This document shows, piece by piece, positions 44,199-52,330 of a DNA stretch of 64,000 bases. Source of the stretch: Methylibium sp. (GTDB lineage: Bacteria; Pseudomonadota; Gammaproteobacteria; Burkholderiales; Burkholderiaceae_C); NCBI GenBank assembly GCA_013824165.1, contig PNNH01000079.1, positions 78,494 to 142,493 of the forward strand. The letters are read 5' to 3'. Numbering within the stretch: position 1 is the first letter of the stretch; each line of letters starts with the position of its first letter. The notes beneath the pieces were generated by a model. That model worked only from the letters and a program-made list of their open reading frames with translations. It did not search any database and was not told where the DNA came from. The position numbers and the translations under genes were made by a program.

Positions 44199-44289
44199 GG
44201 CCAGGACCGGGGACGGTCCTGGCCTTCGCTAGGCATGGACAGTCCGCGGAGACTGTCCACATCCGAGCTCAGCCCGCTGCGGGCTGAGC
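44199..44289. repeat. Three tandem hairpins downstream of the Bug-type gene
   Basis: Three perfect inverted repeats follow the stop codon: GGCCAGGACC/GGTCCTGGCC (44199-44224, 6-nt loop), TGGACAGTC/GACTGTCCA (44236-44259, 6-nt loop) and GCTCAGCCCG/CGGGCTGAGC (44267-44289, 3-nt loop). They are not followed by T-runs and resemble intergenic repeat elements. They lie within the 252-nt gap 44187-44438 that ends with the intrinsic terminator. Confidence 0.75.
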
Positions 44290-44392
44290 GACGTGCAAGG
44301 AGGCGTCCGAGCTCTGCGAGGACGCAGCCTGCAAGGTGACTGAGGACCGACCACAGCCAACACAGGGGACAGGTCCCGGCCTCAATTCACAG

Positions 44393-44414
44393 GCCCGCCG
44401 CCGGCGGGCTTTTT
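44393..44414 (+). terminator. Rho-independent terminator
   Basis: A GC-rich stem GCCCGCC/GGCGGGC with a 3-nt loop is followed directly by TTTTT. This is the clearest intrinsic terminator in the window. It would stop transcription from the Bug-type gene, and it lies 25 nt before the gamma-carbonic anhydrase start. Confidence 0.88.
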
Positions 44415-44438
44415 CTCACCCTCCGTTTCTTTGCGATC

Positions 44439-44972
44439 ATGGCTCTGTCACCCTTTCTCGACCACGCCCCCCAGCTCGAAGCCGGAGCCTGGGTCCATCC
44501 CTCGGCCCAGGTCATCGGCGATGTGCAGCTGGGTCGCGACAGCTCGGTCTGGTGCAATGCCGTGCTGCGCGGCGACGTCAATCGCATCGTGGTGGGCGAG
44601 TGCAGCAATGTGCAGGACCTGACGATGGGCCACGTCTCGCACCGCAATGCGGCCAAGCCCGAAGGTTCGCCGCTGTTGATTGGCAGCCATGTGACCATCG
44701 GCCATTCCGTCATCCTGCACGGCTGCCGCATTGGCGACGAGTGCCTGATCGGCATGGGCAGTCTGGTGATGGACGACGCCCTCATCGAGGACCAGGTGAT
44801 GCTGGGCGCCGGCAGCCTGGTGCCGCCGGGCAAGCGCTTGAAAAGCGGCCAGCTCTACATCGGCCGTCCGGCGGTGCCGGTGAGGGCGCTGACAGGCGAG
44901 GAGATCGCATATCTGCGCTATTCGGCCGAGCACTATGTGCGGGTGAAAAACCAGTATCCGCCGGCCGGCTGA
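44439..44972 (+). CDS. Gamma-carbonic anhydrase family protein (YrdA-like)
   Basis: The 177-residue protein is a left-handed beta-helix hexapeptide-repeat protein: VHPSAQVIGDVQLGRDSSVWCNAVLRGDVNRIVVGECSNVQDLTMGHVSHR, then IGSHVTIGHSVILHGCRIGDECLIGMGSLVMDDALIEDQVMLGAGSLVPPGK. Histidines at the positions of the trimeric zinc site (GHVSH, SHVTIGHS, ILHGC) are present. It belongs to the YrdA/PaaY-like group, where carbonic anhydrase activity is often weak or absent; thioesterase-like roles have been proposed for relatives. It converges with the cupin gene with no gap between the stops. Confidence 0.92.
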   Translation: MALSPFLDHAPQLEAGAWVHPSAQVIGDVQLGRDSSVWCNAVLRGDVNRIVVGECSNVQDLTMGHVSHRNAAKPEGSPLLIGSHVTIGHSVILHGCRIGDECLIGMGSLVMDDALIEDQVMLGAGSLVPPGKRLKSGQLYIGRPAVPVRALTGEEIAYLRYSAEHYVRVKNQYPPAG

Positions 44973-45356
44973 TCAGTCGCTCGGCAGCTCCACCACCACG
45001 AAGTGCTTGCGCACCGGCTCGACCACCTCGAACTCGCCTTCGAAGCCCGGCGGGATGACCGCGGCCTGGCCGGGTCCGACCTCGGTGACCGCGCCATCCG
45101 GCCCGTGCAGCCGCGCCAGGCCCGATAGGACGAAGAAATACTCCTGCTCGGTGGGCGGGAAGACGATCCGCCAGCGACCGACTTCGCACTCCCACACACC
45201 GGCGCTCATCGGCGCGGCCTCGTGCAGCAGCCAGGTCTTTCGCCAAGGCGCGCCTTGCACCCGGCGCTCCGCGCGTGGCTGATCCAGCGCGGCTGCCAGG
45301 CCCTCGGTACTGTCGATCAGCGTGATCTTTGGTGTCGTGGCTTTTTCTTCACTCAT
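44973..45356 (-). CDS. Cupin-domain protein (DUF861/EutQ-like)
   Basis: This 127-residue protein forms a single cupin. APMSAGVWECEVGRWRIVFPPTEQEYFFVLSGLARLHGPDGAVTEVGPGQAAVIPPGFEGEFEVVEPVRKHFVVVE shows the DUF861 pattern, as in EutQ and (S)-ureidoglycine aminohydrolase cupins. The metal residues are less complete than in catalytic cupins. The following VOC gene lies 3 nt upstream on the same strand, so the two are co-transcribed. Function unknown. Confidence 0.82.
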   Translation of the reverse strand: MSEEKATTPKITLIDSTEGLAAALDQPRAERRVQGAPWRKTWLLHEAAPMSAGVWECEVGRWRIVFPPTEQEYFFVLSGLARLHGPDGAVTEVGPGQAAVIPPGFEGEFEVVEPVRKHFVVVELPSD

Positions 45357-45359
45357 GAC

Positions 45360-45755
45360 TCACTCCTGGGCCGTGCAGATCAGGGCCAGCTTGTTGCCGT
45401 CGAGATCGCGGAAGTAGGCCGCATAGAAGTTCGGCGCATAGTCGCGCAGACCCGGCGCGCCTTCGTTCTGGCCGCCCGCCGCGAGCGCCGCGGCATATGC
45501 TTCGTCCACTGCGGCCCGCGTGCCGGCATTCAGCGCCAGCATCGTGCCATTGCCAAAGCTGGCCGCCTCGCCGTTGAAGGGCTGGCACAGATAGAGCTGG
45601 GACGGGCCGTCACCGCTGGCCGGGCCATAGCCCACGAAGCTCGCGTCGACATGCAGGGCCTTGAGCCCCAGCGGCGCCAGCACTTGGTCATAGAAGGCCT
45701 TGGCGCGCAGGCGGTCGTTGCTGCCCAAGGTGGCGTAGCGGATCATCGAGCTCAT
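45360..45755 (-). CDS. VOC-family (glyoxalase-fold) protein
   Basis: This 131-residue single-module VOC protein begins MIRYATLGSNDRLRAKAFYDQVLAPLGLKAL and ends APNFYAAYFRDLDGNKLALIC. The DLDGN turn and the typical opening are characteristic of the family. The terminal metal ligand is replaced (LALIC instead of LEL/LEI), so metal binding is doubtful. It lies 16 nt downstream of dtd and 3 nt upstream of the cupin gene. Confidence 0.87.
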   Translation of the reverse strand: MSSMIRYATLGSNDRLRAKAFYDQVLAPLGLKALHVDASFVGYGPASGDGPSQLYLCQPFNGEAASFGNGTMLALNAGTRAAVDEAYAAALAAGGQNEGAPGLRDYAPNFYAAYFRDLDGNKLALICTAQE

Positions 45756-45771
45756 CGCAGGCTCCTCAGTC

Positions 45772-46212
45772 TCAATCGATGCGGAGGGGAATGGTCACCG
45801 GGCCGTCGTTGACCAGGCTGACCTGCATGTCGGCGCCGAACTCGCCGGCCCCGACCTGGGGGTGCTGCTCGCGGGCGCGCTGCAGCAGGTAGTCGTACAG
45901 CCGCCGGCCTTGCTCGGCCGGCGCCGCGCCGCTGAAACTGGGGCGGTTGCCGCCGCTGATATCGGCCGCCAGCGTGAACTGCGAGACGATCAGCAGGCCG
46001 CCGCCGATGTCCTGCAGGCTGCGATTCATCTTGCCGGCTTCGTCGCTGAAGATGCGCAGTTTGAGGGTCTTGCTCAGCAGCTTGTCGGCCTGGGTCTCGC
46101 TGTCAGCAGGCTCGGCGCAGACCAGCAGCAGCAGGCCCGGGCCGATCTGGCCAATGGTCTGACCGGCGACGTCGACGCTGGCCTGCCGGACGCGCTGCAG
46201 CAGGCCGATCAC
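45772..46212 (-). CDS. dtd: D-aminoacyl-tRNA deacylase
   Basis: From GTG 46212 the protein has 146 residues, the normal size for Dtd. It opens [30 protein letters not shown] and carries the signature [22 protein letters not shown] and the Gly-cisPro-type end [15 protein letters not shown], which forms the substrate site. It removes D-amino acids and glycine from mischarged tRNAs, keeping translation stereospecific. The GTG overlaps the stop of the upstream CDF transporter gene (GTGA). No ATG is available at this position, so the GTG start is well supported. Confidence 0.94.
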   Translation of the reverse strand: MIGLLQRVRQASVDVAGQTIGQIGPGLLLLVCAEPADSETQADKLLSKTLKLRIFSDEAGKMNRSLQDIGGGLLIVSQFTLAADISGGNRPSFSGAAPAEQGRRLYDYLLQRAREQHPQVGAGEFGADMQVSLVNDGPVTIPLRID

Positions 46213-47099
46213 AGCAGGTCCTTCGGGTCGTCGAAGTGCGCTTCGACATCCATCGGCAGCAGCTGGATGCTGGCGCGCAGGCCCGGCACGGCGCTCATCA
46301 GGGCCTGTTCCACCGACGTGCGCACGGCCGCGGCGCGGCCCAGGCTCCAGCCGGGCGGCATGTGCATATGCAGGTCCACATAGCGGCGCTGGCCGGCCAT
46401 GCGGGTGTTGACGTGATCGAAGCGGATGGTCTGGTGCGTGAAATCGTCGAGCACCTTCTTGATCGAGGCCTGGGTGTCCTCGTCCAGCGCCTGGTCCATC
46501 AGGCCTTGCGAGGCGGCATGCATCAGGTGATAGCCCTCGCGCAGGATGTTCAGCGCCACCAGGATGGCCAGCAGCGGGTCCAGCCACAGCCAGCCGGTCA
46601 GCATCACGCCGATCAGGCCGGCCACCACGCCGGCCGAGGTCCAGACATCGGTGAACAGGTGTCGTGCGTCGGCCTCCAGCGCCAGCGAGCGGTGCTCGCG
46701 GGCCTTCTTCAGCATGGCCCAGGCCAGGCCGCCGTTGAGCGCCGAGCTGATGATGGACAGCGCCATGCCGATGCCCAGCGACTCAACCGGCTGCGGGTCC
46801 ATGAAGCGATGGACGGCGGCCCAGATGATGGCGATGGCCGCGGCGAAGATCAGCACACCCTCGAAGCCGCTGGAGAAATACTCGGCCTTGTGGTGCCCGT
46901 AGGGATGGTCCTCGTCGGGCGGCCGGGCGGCGATGGTGACCATGGCCAGCGCAAAGATCGCGCCGGCCAGGTTGACCAGCGACTCCAGAGCGTCGGACAG
47001 CAGGCTGACCGAACCCGTCCACCACCAGGCGGCCGTCTTCAGCGCGATCGTCGCGACCGCGACGGCCACCGAGAGCTTCAGGTAGGAGCTGACTTGCAT
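46209..47099 (-). CDS. Cation diffusion facilitator (CDF) metal transporter
   Basis: The 296-residue protein has the CDF layout: six helices starting [48 protein letters not shown], a His-containing loop ([23 protein letters not shown]), TM5 with [17 protein letters not shown] (HxxxD) and a cytoplasmic domain ([24 protein letters not shown]). The SDALES site in TM2 differs from the usual DxxxD, so the metal (zinc, iron, cobalt or manganese) is uncertain. It would export the metal by proton antiport. It overlaps dtd by 4 nt. Confidence 0.93.
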   Translation of the reverse strand: MQVSSYLKLSVAVAVATIALKTAAWWWTGSVSLLSDALESLVNLAGAIFALAMVTIAARPPDEDHPYGHHKAEYFSSGFEGVLIFAAAIAIIWAAVHRFMDPQPVESLGIGMALSIISSALNGGLAWAMLKKAREHRSLALEADARHLFTDVWTSAGVVAGLIGVMLTGWLWLDPLLAILVALNILREGYHLMHAASQGLMDQALDEDTQASIKKVLDDFTHQTIRFDHVNTRMAGQRRYVDLHMHMPPGWSLGRAAAVRTSVEQALMSAVPGLRASIQLLPMDVEAHFDDPKDLL

Positions 47100-47130
47100 G
47101 CCTGCATTGTCACCTCCTCCTCAGCCAGGC

Positions 47131-47856
47131 TCAGGGCGTGTCCAAGCCGATGGTCTTGGCTACCTTGCCTTGCTCGTCAAGCATCTGGATGCTGGGCTTG
47201 CCGTCGGCGCTGACGATCAGCAGCATGCGGGTGCGGCCCTGGGCATCAGCCAGTGATAGCGCCGAGGCCTTGTCGCGTGTGGTGCCCAGGCGCACGCGAT
47301 TGGCCGGCATCAAGCCTTTCTCGCGCATTTCCTGCATGGCCAGGCGGCGCTCGGGCGGCTTCATCCTGTCGATCTCGTCAAAGCGCTCCATGCGCTGCTT
47401 GACGTCCATCAGCTCATGCGAGGGCTCGTCATTGATCAAGAGGTGCGTCATGGCCTGGCCGCCTTGCTCGGCATGCAAGAGCTGCAGCACCTGGTCTTGA
47501 CGGAATCGGTCGAAGGTCAGGCTCAGGCCTGCGTCGGGCTTGCCATTGAGACCGACGCTGCCTTTCTGAATCAGTCCGCCGCTTTCCGTGCCCTCGTCAT
47601 TGACGAACAGCATGCCGGCGAAGCTGCGCCGGTCCGGGCGAGGGATTTCCTGGCCCTTCCAGGGCGCGCCAGGGAACTGCGCTCGGTTGGAGATCACTAG
47701 GCGCAGCGTGCCGTCCGGCTCGCGCACATTGATGCGGCCCACATCGATCTCCTCGAACTTGGCCGGTGGCGCCTTGGCCCCGGTCAACAAGGTGATGGCG
47801 ATGATGGCGGTCGCGGTGGCGGTGCAGCCGCTCAGGAAGGCAGTCAGCTTGGACAT
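47131..47856 (-). CDS. Exported/membrane-anchored hypothetical protein
   Basis: From ATG 47856 (GAGGAG upstream) the protein has 241 residues. It has a signal-anchor-like N-terminus (SKLTAFLSGCTATATAIIAITLLTGA), then a domain with repeated short strands (FEEIDVGRINVREPDGTLRLVISNRAQFPG; SGGLIQKGSVGLNGKPDAGLSLTFDRFRQDQVLQLL; RVRLGTTRDKASALSLADAQGRTRMLLIVSADGKPSIQMLDEQGK). The two strand-rich parts look alike, suggesting an internal repeat. No family is recognised. It is 31 nt upstream of the CDF gene on the same strand. Confidence 0.72.
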   Translation of the reverse strand: MSKLTAFLSGCTATATAIIAITLLTGAKAPPAKFEEIDVGRINVREPDGTLRLVISNRAQFPGAPWKGQEIPRPDRRSFAGMLFVNDEGTESGGLIQKGSVGLNGKPDAGLSLTFDRFRQDQVLQLLHAEQGGQAMTHLLINDEPSHELMDVKQRMERFDEIDRMKPPERRLAMQEMREKGLMPANRVRLGTTRDKASALSLADAQGRTRMLLIVSADGKPSIQMLDEQGKVAKTIGLDTP

Positions 47857-47990
47857 CGGGTCAGGCTCCTCGTGCTCTGGAGTGAGGGTTGTCGTAGAGG
47901 GGTGAGGCGCGATTCTGTCGCCATTCGAAGCCTTGCCGGGGCACCCTGCGACAGGGCGTCGCAACGGCGGCATCAGCTGCAGCGTCACCC

Positions 47991-47996
47991 TACAAT
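47991..47996 (+). promoter_or_regulatory. Candidate -10 element of argB
   Basis: TACAAT lies 51 nt upstream of the argB start in an otherwise GC-rich gap; it matches the sigma-70 -10 consensus at five of six positions. No good -35 is found at the expected spacing, so confidence is limited. Confidence 0.4.
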
Positions 47997-48046
47997 CCGC
48001 GCGAGACTGTGCCCCTTGAACCTCTAGCCGACCGACGCTGCCCACC

Positions 48047-48961
48047 ATGAAATCCGAGCCTGCATCCAACGCCACCGACATCGGCCACATCACTCCGCGC
48101 GAGAAGGCCGAGATCCTGTCCCAGGCCTTGCCCTACATCCGCAAGTTCCATGGCAAGACCATCGTCATCAAGTACGGTGGCAATGCGATGACCGACCCGG
48201 AGCTGCAGAAGGACTTCGCCGAAGACGTGGTGCTGCTCAAGCTGGTGGGCCTGAATCCGGTGGTGGTGCACGGCGGTGGCCCGCAGATCGAGGACGCGCT
48301 GAACAAGCTGGGCAAGAAGGGCCACTTCATCCAGGGCATGCGCGTCACTGACGAGGAGACCATGAATGTGGTCGAGTGGGTGTTGGGCGGCGAGGTGCAG
48401 CAGGACGTGGTGGGCCTTATCAATGCCGCCGGCGGCAAGGCCGTGGGTCTGACCGGCCGCGACGGCGGCATGATCCGCGCCCGCAAGCTCAAGCTGCTGG
48501 ACAAGGACGATCCCGCCAAGGAGCACGACATCGGCCAGGTGGGCGACATCGTCTCGATCGATCCCAGCGTGGTGAAGGCGCTGCAGGATGACCAGTTCAT
48601 CCCGGTCGTCAGCCCGATCGGCTTTGGCGAGAACAACGAGAGCTACAACATCAATGCCGATGTGGTGGCGGCCAAGCTCGCCACCGTGCTGCGCGCCGAA
48701 AAGCTGCTGATGCTGACCAATATCCGCGGTGTGCTGGACAAGGAAGGCCAGCTGCTGACCGAACTGACGCCGCGCCGCATCGACGAGCTGGTGGCGGACG
48801 GCACCATCAGCGGCGGCATGATCCCCAAGATTGCCGGTGCCATCGACGCCGCCAAGAGCGGGGTCAATGCGGTGCACATCATCGACGGCCGGGTGCCGCA
48901 TGCCATGTTGCTGGAGATCCTCTCGGATCAGGCCTACGGCACGATGATCCGGTCTCATTGA
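48047..48961 (+). CDS. argB: Acetylglutamate kinase
   Basis: The 304-residue protein is a typical Arg[54 protein letters not shown], then [60 protein letters not shown] and [39 protein letters not shown]. It phosphorylates N-acetylglutamate in arginine biosynthesis and is usually feedback-inhibited by arginine. The N-terminal extension of about 35 residues before the KYGG loop is normal for arginine-sensitive enzymes. It starts the + strand block to tatC. A -10-like TACAAT lies 51 nt upstream. Confidence 0.98.
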   Translation: MKSEPASNATDIGHITPREKAEILSQALPYIRKFHGKTIVIKYGGNAMTDPELQKDFAEDVVLLKLVGLNPVVVHGGGPQIEDALNKLGKKGHFIQGMRVTDEETMNVVEWVLGGEVQQDVVGLINAAGGKAVGLTGRDGGMIRARKLKLLDKDDPAKEHDIGQVGDIVSIDPSVVKALQDDQFIPVVSPIGFGENNESYNINADVVAAKLATVLRAEKLLMLTNIRGVLDKEGQLLTELTPRRIDELVADGTISGGMIPKIAGAIDAAKSGVNAVHIIDGRVPHAMLLEILSDQAYGTMIRSH

Positions 48962-48974
48962 GGCGCGGGTCGCC

Positions 48975-49901
48975 GTGCACGCGCAGAAGCAAGCCAGCGC
49001 CACGACCGCTCAGGCGATGGCGGCCACTTGTGGTGCGGCCTTCCTGTGGGGTACCGGTGCACTGGTGGTGAATCTGTTGATTGCGCGTTTCGGGCTGAGT
49101 CCGGAGAACATTTCCTTTTGGCGTTTTTTCATCGGTGCTGCACTGCTCGTGGTGCTCTTCGGCCGTGCTGTCCCTCTGGAGTCACTGTGGTCGCGTCGCT
49201 GGGCTGTGCTGGGCGCCGGCAGTTGCATGGCCTTGTATGTGCTGTGCTGGTTCTGGGGCATCGCCAGACTCGGTGCGGCGATCCCCACCTTGATCGCCTT
49301 GTGTCTGCCGCCCGTGCTCGTCACGCTGTGGACGGTGCTGCGCGGCCGCGAGCGACTGGATTTGATGCTGCTCGTGACGCTGGCCGGAGCTCTGGCTGGC
49401 ACGGTGCTGCTGGTCTGGCGTCATGGCGGCGCCGGCGGACCGGTTGACGCTGACACACTGCTTTGGGGTGTGGCGTTTTCTGTGGCTTCGGCTCTGCTGT
49501 ATTCGGTTTTCTCGCTGGTCAGCGGTCCGCTGTCGTCGAGCGTGGGGGCCGGACCGGCGACTATGGGCCTGACGGTTGTGGCTGCCGCAGTGATGGGGCT
49601 GTCCGGCTTCTTTGTGCCACTGGATTGGCCTTCTCAGGTGCCACCCGAGGCTTGGCTGCTCTACCTGGGATTGGCGACGGCGGCTCTGGCCCTGCTTGCA
49701 TTCAGCTGGGGTGCCGCACGCCTGAGCCCGACGGCGCTGACCGTGGCGACGCTCACCGAACCGCTGACGGCCGTGTTGCTGGCTGCGGTGCTGCTGGGTG
49801 AGCAACTCTCCGCAAGTCAGTGGGTGGGTGCGGCACTGCTGCTGGCTGGCATCGTCGCGCTGGGTCGAAGGGATGCCCGGCGTGAGCGGAGGGCTGCATG
49901 A
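48975..49901 (+). CDS. EamA/DMT-superfamily transporter
   Basis: The GTG at 48975 gives 308 residues; ATG 49017 (MAATCGAAFLW) is an alternative start. The protein has about ten hydrophobic segments in two EamA repeats: AATCGAAFLWGTGALVVNLLIARFGLSPENISFWRFFIGAALLVVLFG, and in the second half ALLAFSWGAARLSPTALTVATLTEPLTAVLLAAVLLGEQLSASQWVGAALLLAGIVALG. This is typical of drug/metabolite exporters of amino acids or related compounds. The next gene overlaps by 4 nt. The substrate is unknown. Confidence 0.92.
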   Translation: MHAQKQASATTAQAMAATCGAAFLWGTGALVVNLLIARFGLSPENISFWRFFIGAALLVVLFGRAVPLESLWSRRWAVLGAGSCMALYVLCWFWGIARLGAAIPTLIALCLPPVLVTLWTVLRGRERLDLMLLVTLAGALAGTVLLVWRHGGAGGPVDADTLLWGVAFSVASALLYSVFSLVSGPLSSSVGAGPATMGLTVVAAAVMGLSGFFVPLDWPSQVPPEAWLLYLGLATAALALLAFSWGAARLSPTALTVATLTEPLTAVLLAAVLLGEQLSASQWVGAALLLAGIVALGRRDARRERRAA

Positions 49902-50602
49902 TGCCTCGCCGCGCGCAGTCCAATGTCTGGCTGTTCGACCTCGACAACACGCTGCACAACGCCTCGCATCACGCCTTCAAGGCGCTGAATGTGTCGATGA
50001 GCGACTACATCGTCGAGCATCTGGGCCTGGCGCGTGCCGAGGCGGACGCGCTTCGGGCCCGTTACTGGCATCGCTATGGCGCCACGCTGCTGGGTTTGAC
50101 CCGCCACCACGGGGTGGACGTGCATCACTTCCTGGCCGAGACGCACCGCTTGCCCGGTCTGGAGGACAGCCTTCACGGGCACGCCCATGACCTCGCCGCG
50201 CTGCGTCGCCTGCCGGGACGCAAATTCGTGTTGACCAATGCGCCGCTGGCTTACGCCTTGCGGGTGCTCGGCCAGCTGGGCCTGTTGCATGAGTTCGAGG
50301 CGGTGATCGGCTTTGAGCAGATGCGCATGTTTGGCCGGCACCGCCCCAAGCCGGATGCCCGCATGCTGCGCTGGCTGGCCGCGCAGCTGAAGGTGTCGCC
50401 AGGCCGCTGCGTGCTGGTGGAAGACACGCTGATGCATCAGAAGTCGGCACGTGCCGTGGGGATGCGCACCATCTGGGTGCAGCGCTGGGTTCGCCAGGCT
50501 AGCCGCAGCGCGGGCGTGGACGCCCGCCTGGGGCGCCGCCCCGCCTATGTCGATCAACGCGTACACGGGCTGGCCGAGCTTTTGCGCCGGCCGCTGGCCT
50601 GA
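49898..50602 (+). CDS. HAD-family pyrimidine 5'-nucleotidase-like hydrolase
   Basis: The 234-residue protein has HAD motif I WLFDLDNTLHNAS (catalytic Asp pair), motif II FVLTNAP, and motif III/IV in HRPKPDARMLRWLAAQLKVSPGRCVLVEDTLMHQKSARAVGM. The pattern DLDNTLHNA places it in the pyrimidine 5'-nucleotidase (SDT1-like) group, which dephosphorylates UMP/CMP-type nucleotides. In Burkholderiales this gene usually lies between argB and slmA, as it does here except for inserted genes. The start overlaps the DMT stop by 4 nt. Confidence 0.92.
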   Translation: MMPRRAQSNVWLFDLDNTLHNASHHAFKALNVSMSDYIVEHLGLARAEADALRARYWHRYGATLLGLTRHHGVDVHHFLAETHRLPGLEDSLHGHAHDLAALRRLPGRKFVLTNAPLAYALRVLGQLGLLHEFEAVIGFEQMRMFGRHRPKPDARMLRWLAAQLKVSPGRCVLVEDTLMHQKSARAVGMRTIWVQRWVRQASRSAGVDARLGRRPAYVDQRVHGLAELLRRPLA

Positions 50603-50714
50603 ATCAGTTCGGGCAAGGGTGTTGGCGCCACAGTTCGGAGACTTCGGGTCTACGCGGCTTGTTGTGCACGCGTCACACAAGCAGAATGGGCCCGCGTCCA
50701 TGGCCAGCTGACCT

Positions 50715-51389
50715 ATGCCCGATTTCTCAGTACTGATTGTCGAAGACCAGATCCGCTTTCGAGATGCCTTTACCCTGGCCCTGAGCAGTGTTCCCGATAT
50801 CAAGCTGCTCGGCATTGCGCCCGACCTTCCCCAGGGACGCAAGCTGTTCGATCAGACCCAGCCCGACGTGCTGCTGGTCGATCTGGATTTGCCGGGCGGC
50901 AGCGGCATTGAGCTGATCCGGCACGCGGCGCAGACGCGTCCGCAATGCGATGTGATGGTGATTTCGGTGTTCGGGGACGAGCAGCATGTGCTGTCCAGCA
51001 TCGAGGCCGGAGCCACCGGCTATCTGTTGAAAGATTCCCTGGCGCTGGATCTGGCCGGCCAGTTGCGGGCTTTGCGCAACGGCGGCAGCCCGATCAGCCC
51101 CCTGATTGCACGGCGCCTGCTGATGCGCCTGGCGCCTGGCGCCGGTCAGGGCGGCTCGGGGAGTGCGCCGCTGGTCGAGGATGAATCGGCGGTTGCCTTG
51201 TCCGAGCAGGAATCGCGCGTTTTGCATCTGGCCGCCAAAGGTTTCACCTTCGACGAGATCGCGCAGTTCATGCAGGTCTCGCCGCACACCGTGATGACCT
51301 ATGTGAAGCGCATTTACCGCAAGCTGCAGGTGCGCTCCAAAGTCGAAGCCATCTACGAAGCCCGCCGCCTAGGGTGGCTGAGGGACTGA
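50715..51389 (+). CDS. NarL/FixJ-type response regulator without adjacent histidine kinase
   Basis: The 224-residue protein has a receiver domain with Glu10/Asp11, phospho-acceptor Asp56 in LLVDLDLPGG and Lys in GYLLKDSL near 108. A LuxR-type helix-turn-helix follows: ALSEQESRVLHLAAKGFTFDEIAQFMQVSPHTVMTYVKRIYRKLQVRSKVEAIYEARRLGWL. It is therefore a phosphorylation-controlled transcription factor. No sensor kinase is adjacent, making it an orphan regulator within an otherwise housekeeping stretch. It is 112 nt downstream of the HAD gene; its targets are unknown. Confidence 0.93.
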   Translation: MPDFSVLIVEDQIRFRDAFTLALSSVPDIKLLGIAPDLPQGRKLFDQTQPDVLLVDLDLPGGSGIELIRHAAQTRPQCDVMVISVFGDEQHVLSSIEAGATGYLLKDSLALDLAGQLRALRNGGSPISPLIARRLLMRLAPGAGQGGSGSAPLVEDESAVALSEQESRVLHLAAKGFTFDEIAQFMQVSPHTVMTYVKRIYRKLQVRSKVEAIYEARRLGWLRD

Positions 51390-51425
51390 GATGGGACAAA
51401 GGACAGTGCCTGAGCAATGTCCGCC

Positions 51426-51581
51426 GCCCATCGAAGGACGCGCCGCCTACCAGCGGCGCGGCTGAGGTGGGACCGGGGACAGCCAGACCCGGCACGGCTC
51501 AAGTCCGGGCTCAGCTCATCGAGGGTCGCGCCGCCTGCCAGCAGCGCGGCTGAGATCGCACCCAGTACAGCCCGACCCGGC
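51426..51581 (+). repeat. Two imperfect 68-bp direct repeats with hairpins upstream of slmA
   Basis: Copies at 51426-51493 and 51514-51581 share most positions, starting GCYCATCGARGG and ending in GACCCGGC, with an 88-bp period. The first holds a perfect 8-bp stem CGCGCCGC/GCGGCGCG; the second has one mismatch in the same stem. They occupy the gap between the response regulator and slmA. The hairpins have no T-run. A short GGGACC-GGGGAC motif in copy 1 also occurs in the repeats near 44.2 kb. Confidence 0.78.
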
Positions 51582-51645
51582 GGCAAGCCTGTCCCGTCAT
51601 GCGCCTGTGCCAGAATCTCCGCAAGCCCTCAGCCCCGCACCCTCC

Positions 51646-52302
51646 ATGCACGCCTCCCCACCCGATCTGACGGACAGCTCGCTGCAAGCCGCGCCGGCGG
51701 ATGCCGTGGTGGTGGCACCTCGCAAGCGCCCCCGCCCCGGTGAGCGGCGTGTGCAGATCCTGCAAACTCTGGCCACCATGCTGGAGCAGCCGGGCAGCGA
51801 GCGCGTCACGACCGCCGCACTGGCTGCCAAGCTGGAAGTCAGCGAAGCGGCGCTGTACCGGCACTTCGCCAGCAAGGCCCAGATGTTCGAGGGCCTGATC
51901 GAGTTCATCGAGAGCAGCATCTTCACGCTGCTCAAGCAGATTGCCGAGCGCGAGCCTTCCGGCATGGCGCAGGCGCAGCGCATCGTGGCGGTGGTGCTGC
52001 AATTCGGCGAACGCAATCCCGGCATGACCCGTGTGATGGTGGGCGATGCGCTGGTGTTCGAGAACGAGCGCCTGACCACGCGGATGAATCAGTTCTTCGA
52101 TCGCATCGAATCGGCGCTGCGCCAGTCGCTGCGCACAGCCGCCGAAGCGCGCGGTTCCACCACGCCCACGGTCGAAGCCAATGCGCAAGCCTCGGTGATG
52201 GTGTGCTTCATCCTGGGGCGGCTGCAGCGCTATGCCCGCTCGGGCTTCAAGCGTCTGCCCAGCGAACAGCTGGAAGCTGCTTTGCGCATGCTGGCGGTCT
52301 GA
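51646..52302 (+). CDS. slmA: TetR-family nucleoid occlusion factor SlmA
   Basis: From ATG 51646 the protein has 218 residues; GTG 51607 would add 13. The TetR helix-turn-helix is RVTTAALAAKLEVSEAALYRHFASKAQMFEGLIEFIE, and the C-terminal half FGERNPGMTRVMVGDALVFENERLTTRMNQFFDRIESALRQSLR is diagnostic of SlmA. In enterobacteria SlmA binds chromosomal SBS sites and blocks FtsZ ring formation over the nucleoid. In Burkholderiales it is found downstream of argB and the HAD nucleotidase, and the order is kept here with insertions. Regulatory targets cannot be read from this window. Confidence 0.92.
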   Translation: MHASPPDLTDSSLQAAPADAVVVAPRKRPRPGERRVQILQTLATMLEQPGSERVTTAALAAKLEVSEAALYRHFASKAQMFEGLIEFIESSIFTLLKQIAEREPSGMAQAQRIVAVVLQFGERNPGMTRVMVGDALVFENERLTTRMNQFFDRIESALRQSLRTAAEARGSTTPTVEANAQASVMVCFILGRLQRYARSGFKRLPSEQLEAALRMLAV

Positions 52303-52330
52303 GGCCGCCGCGGTCTTTTAGACTGCGGGC

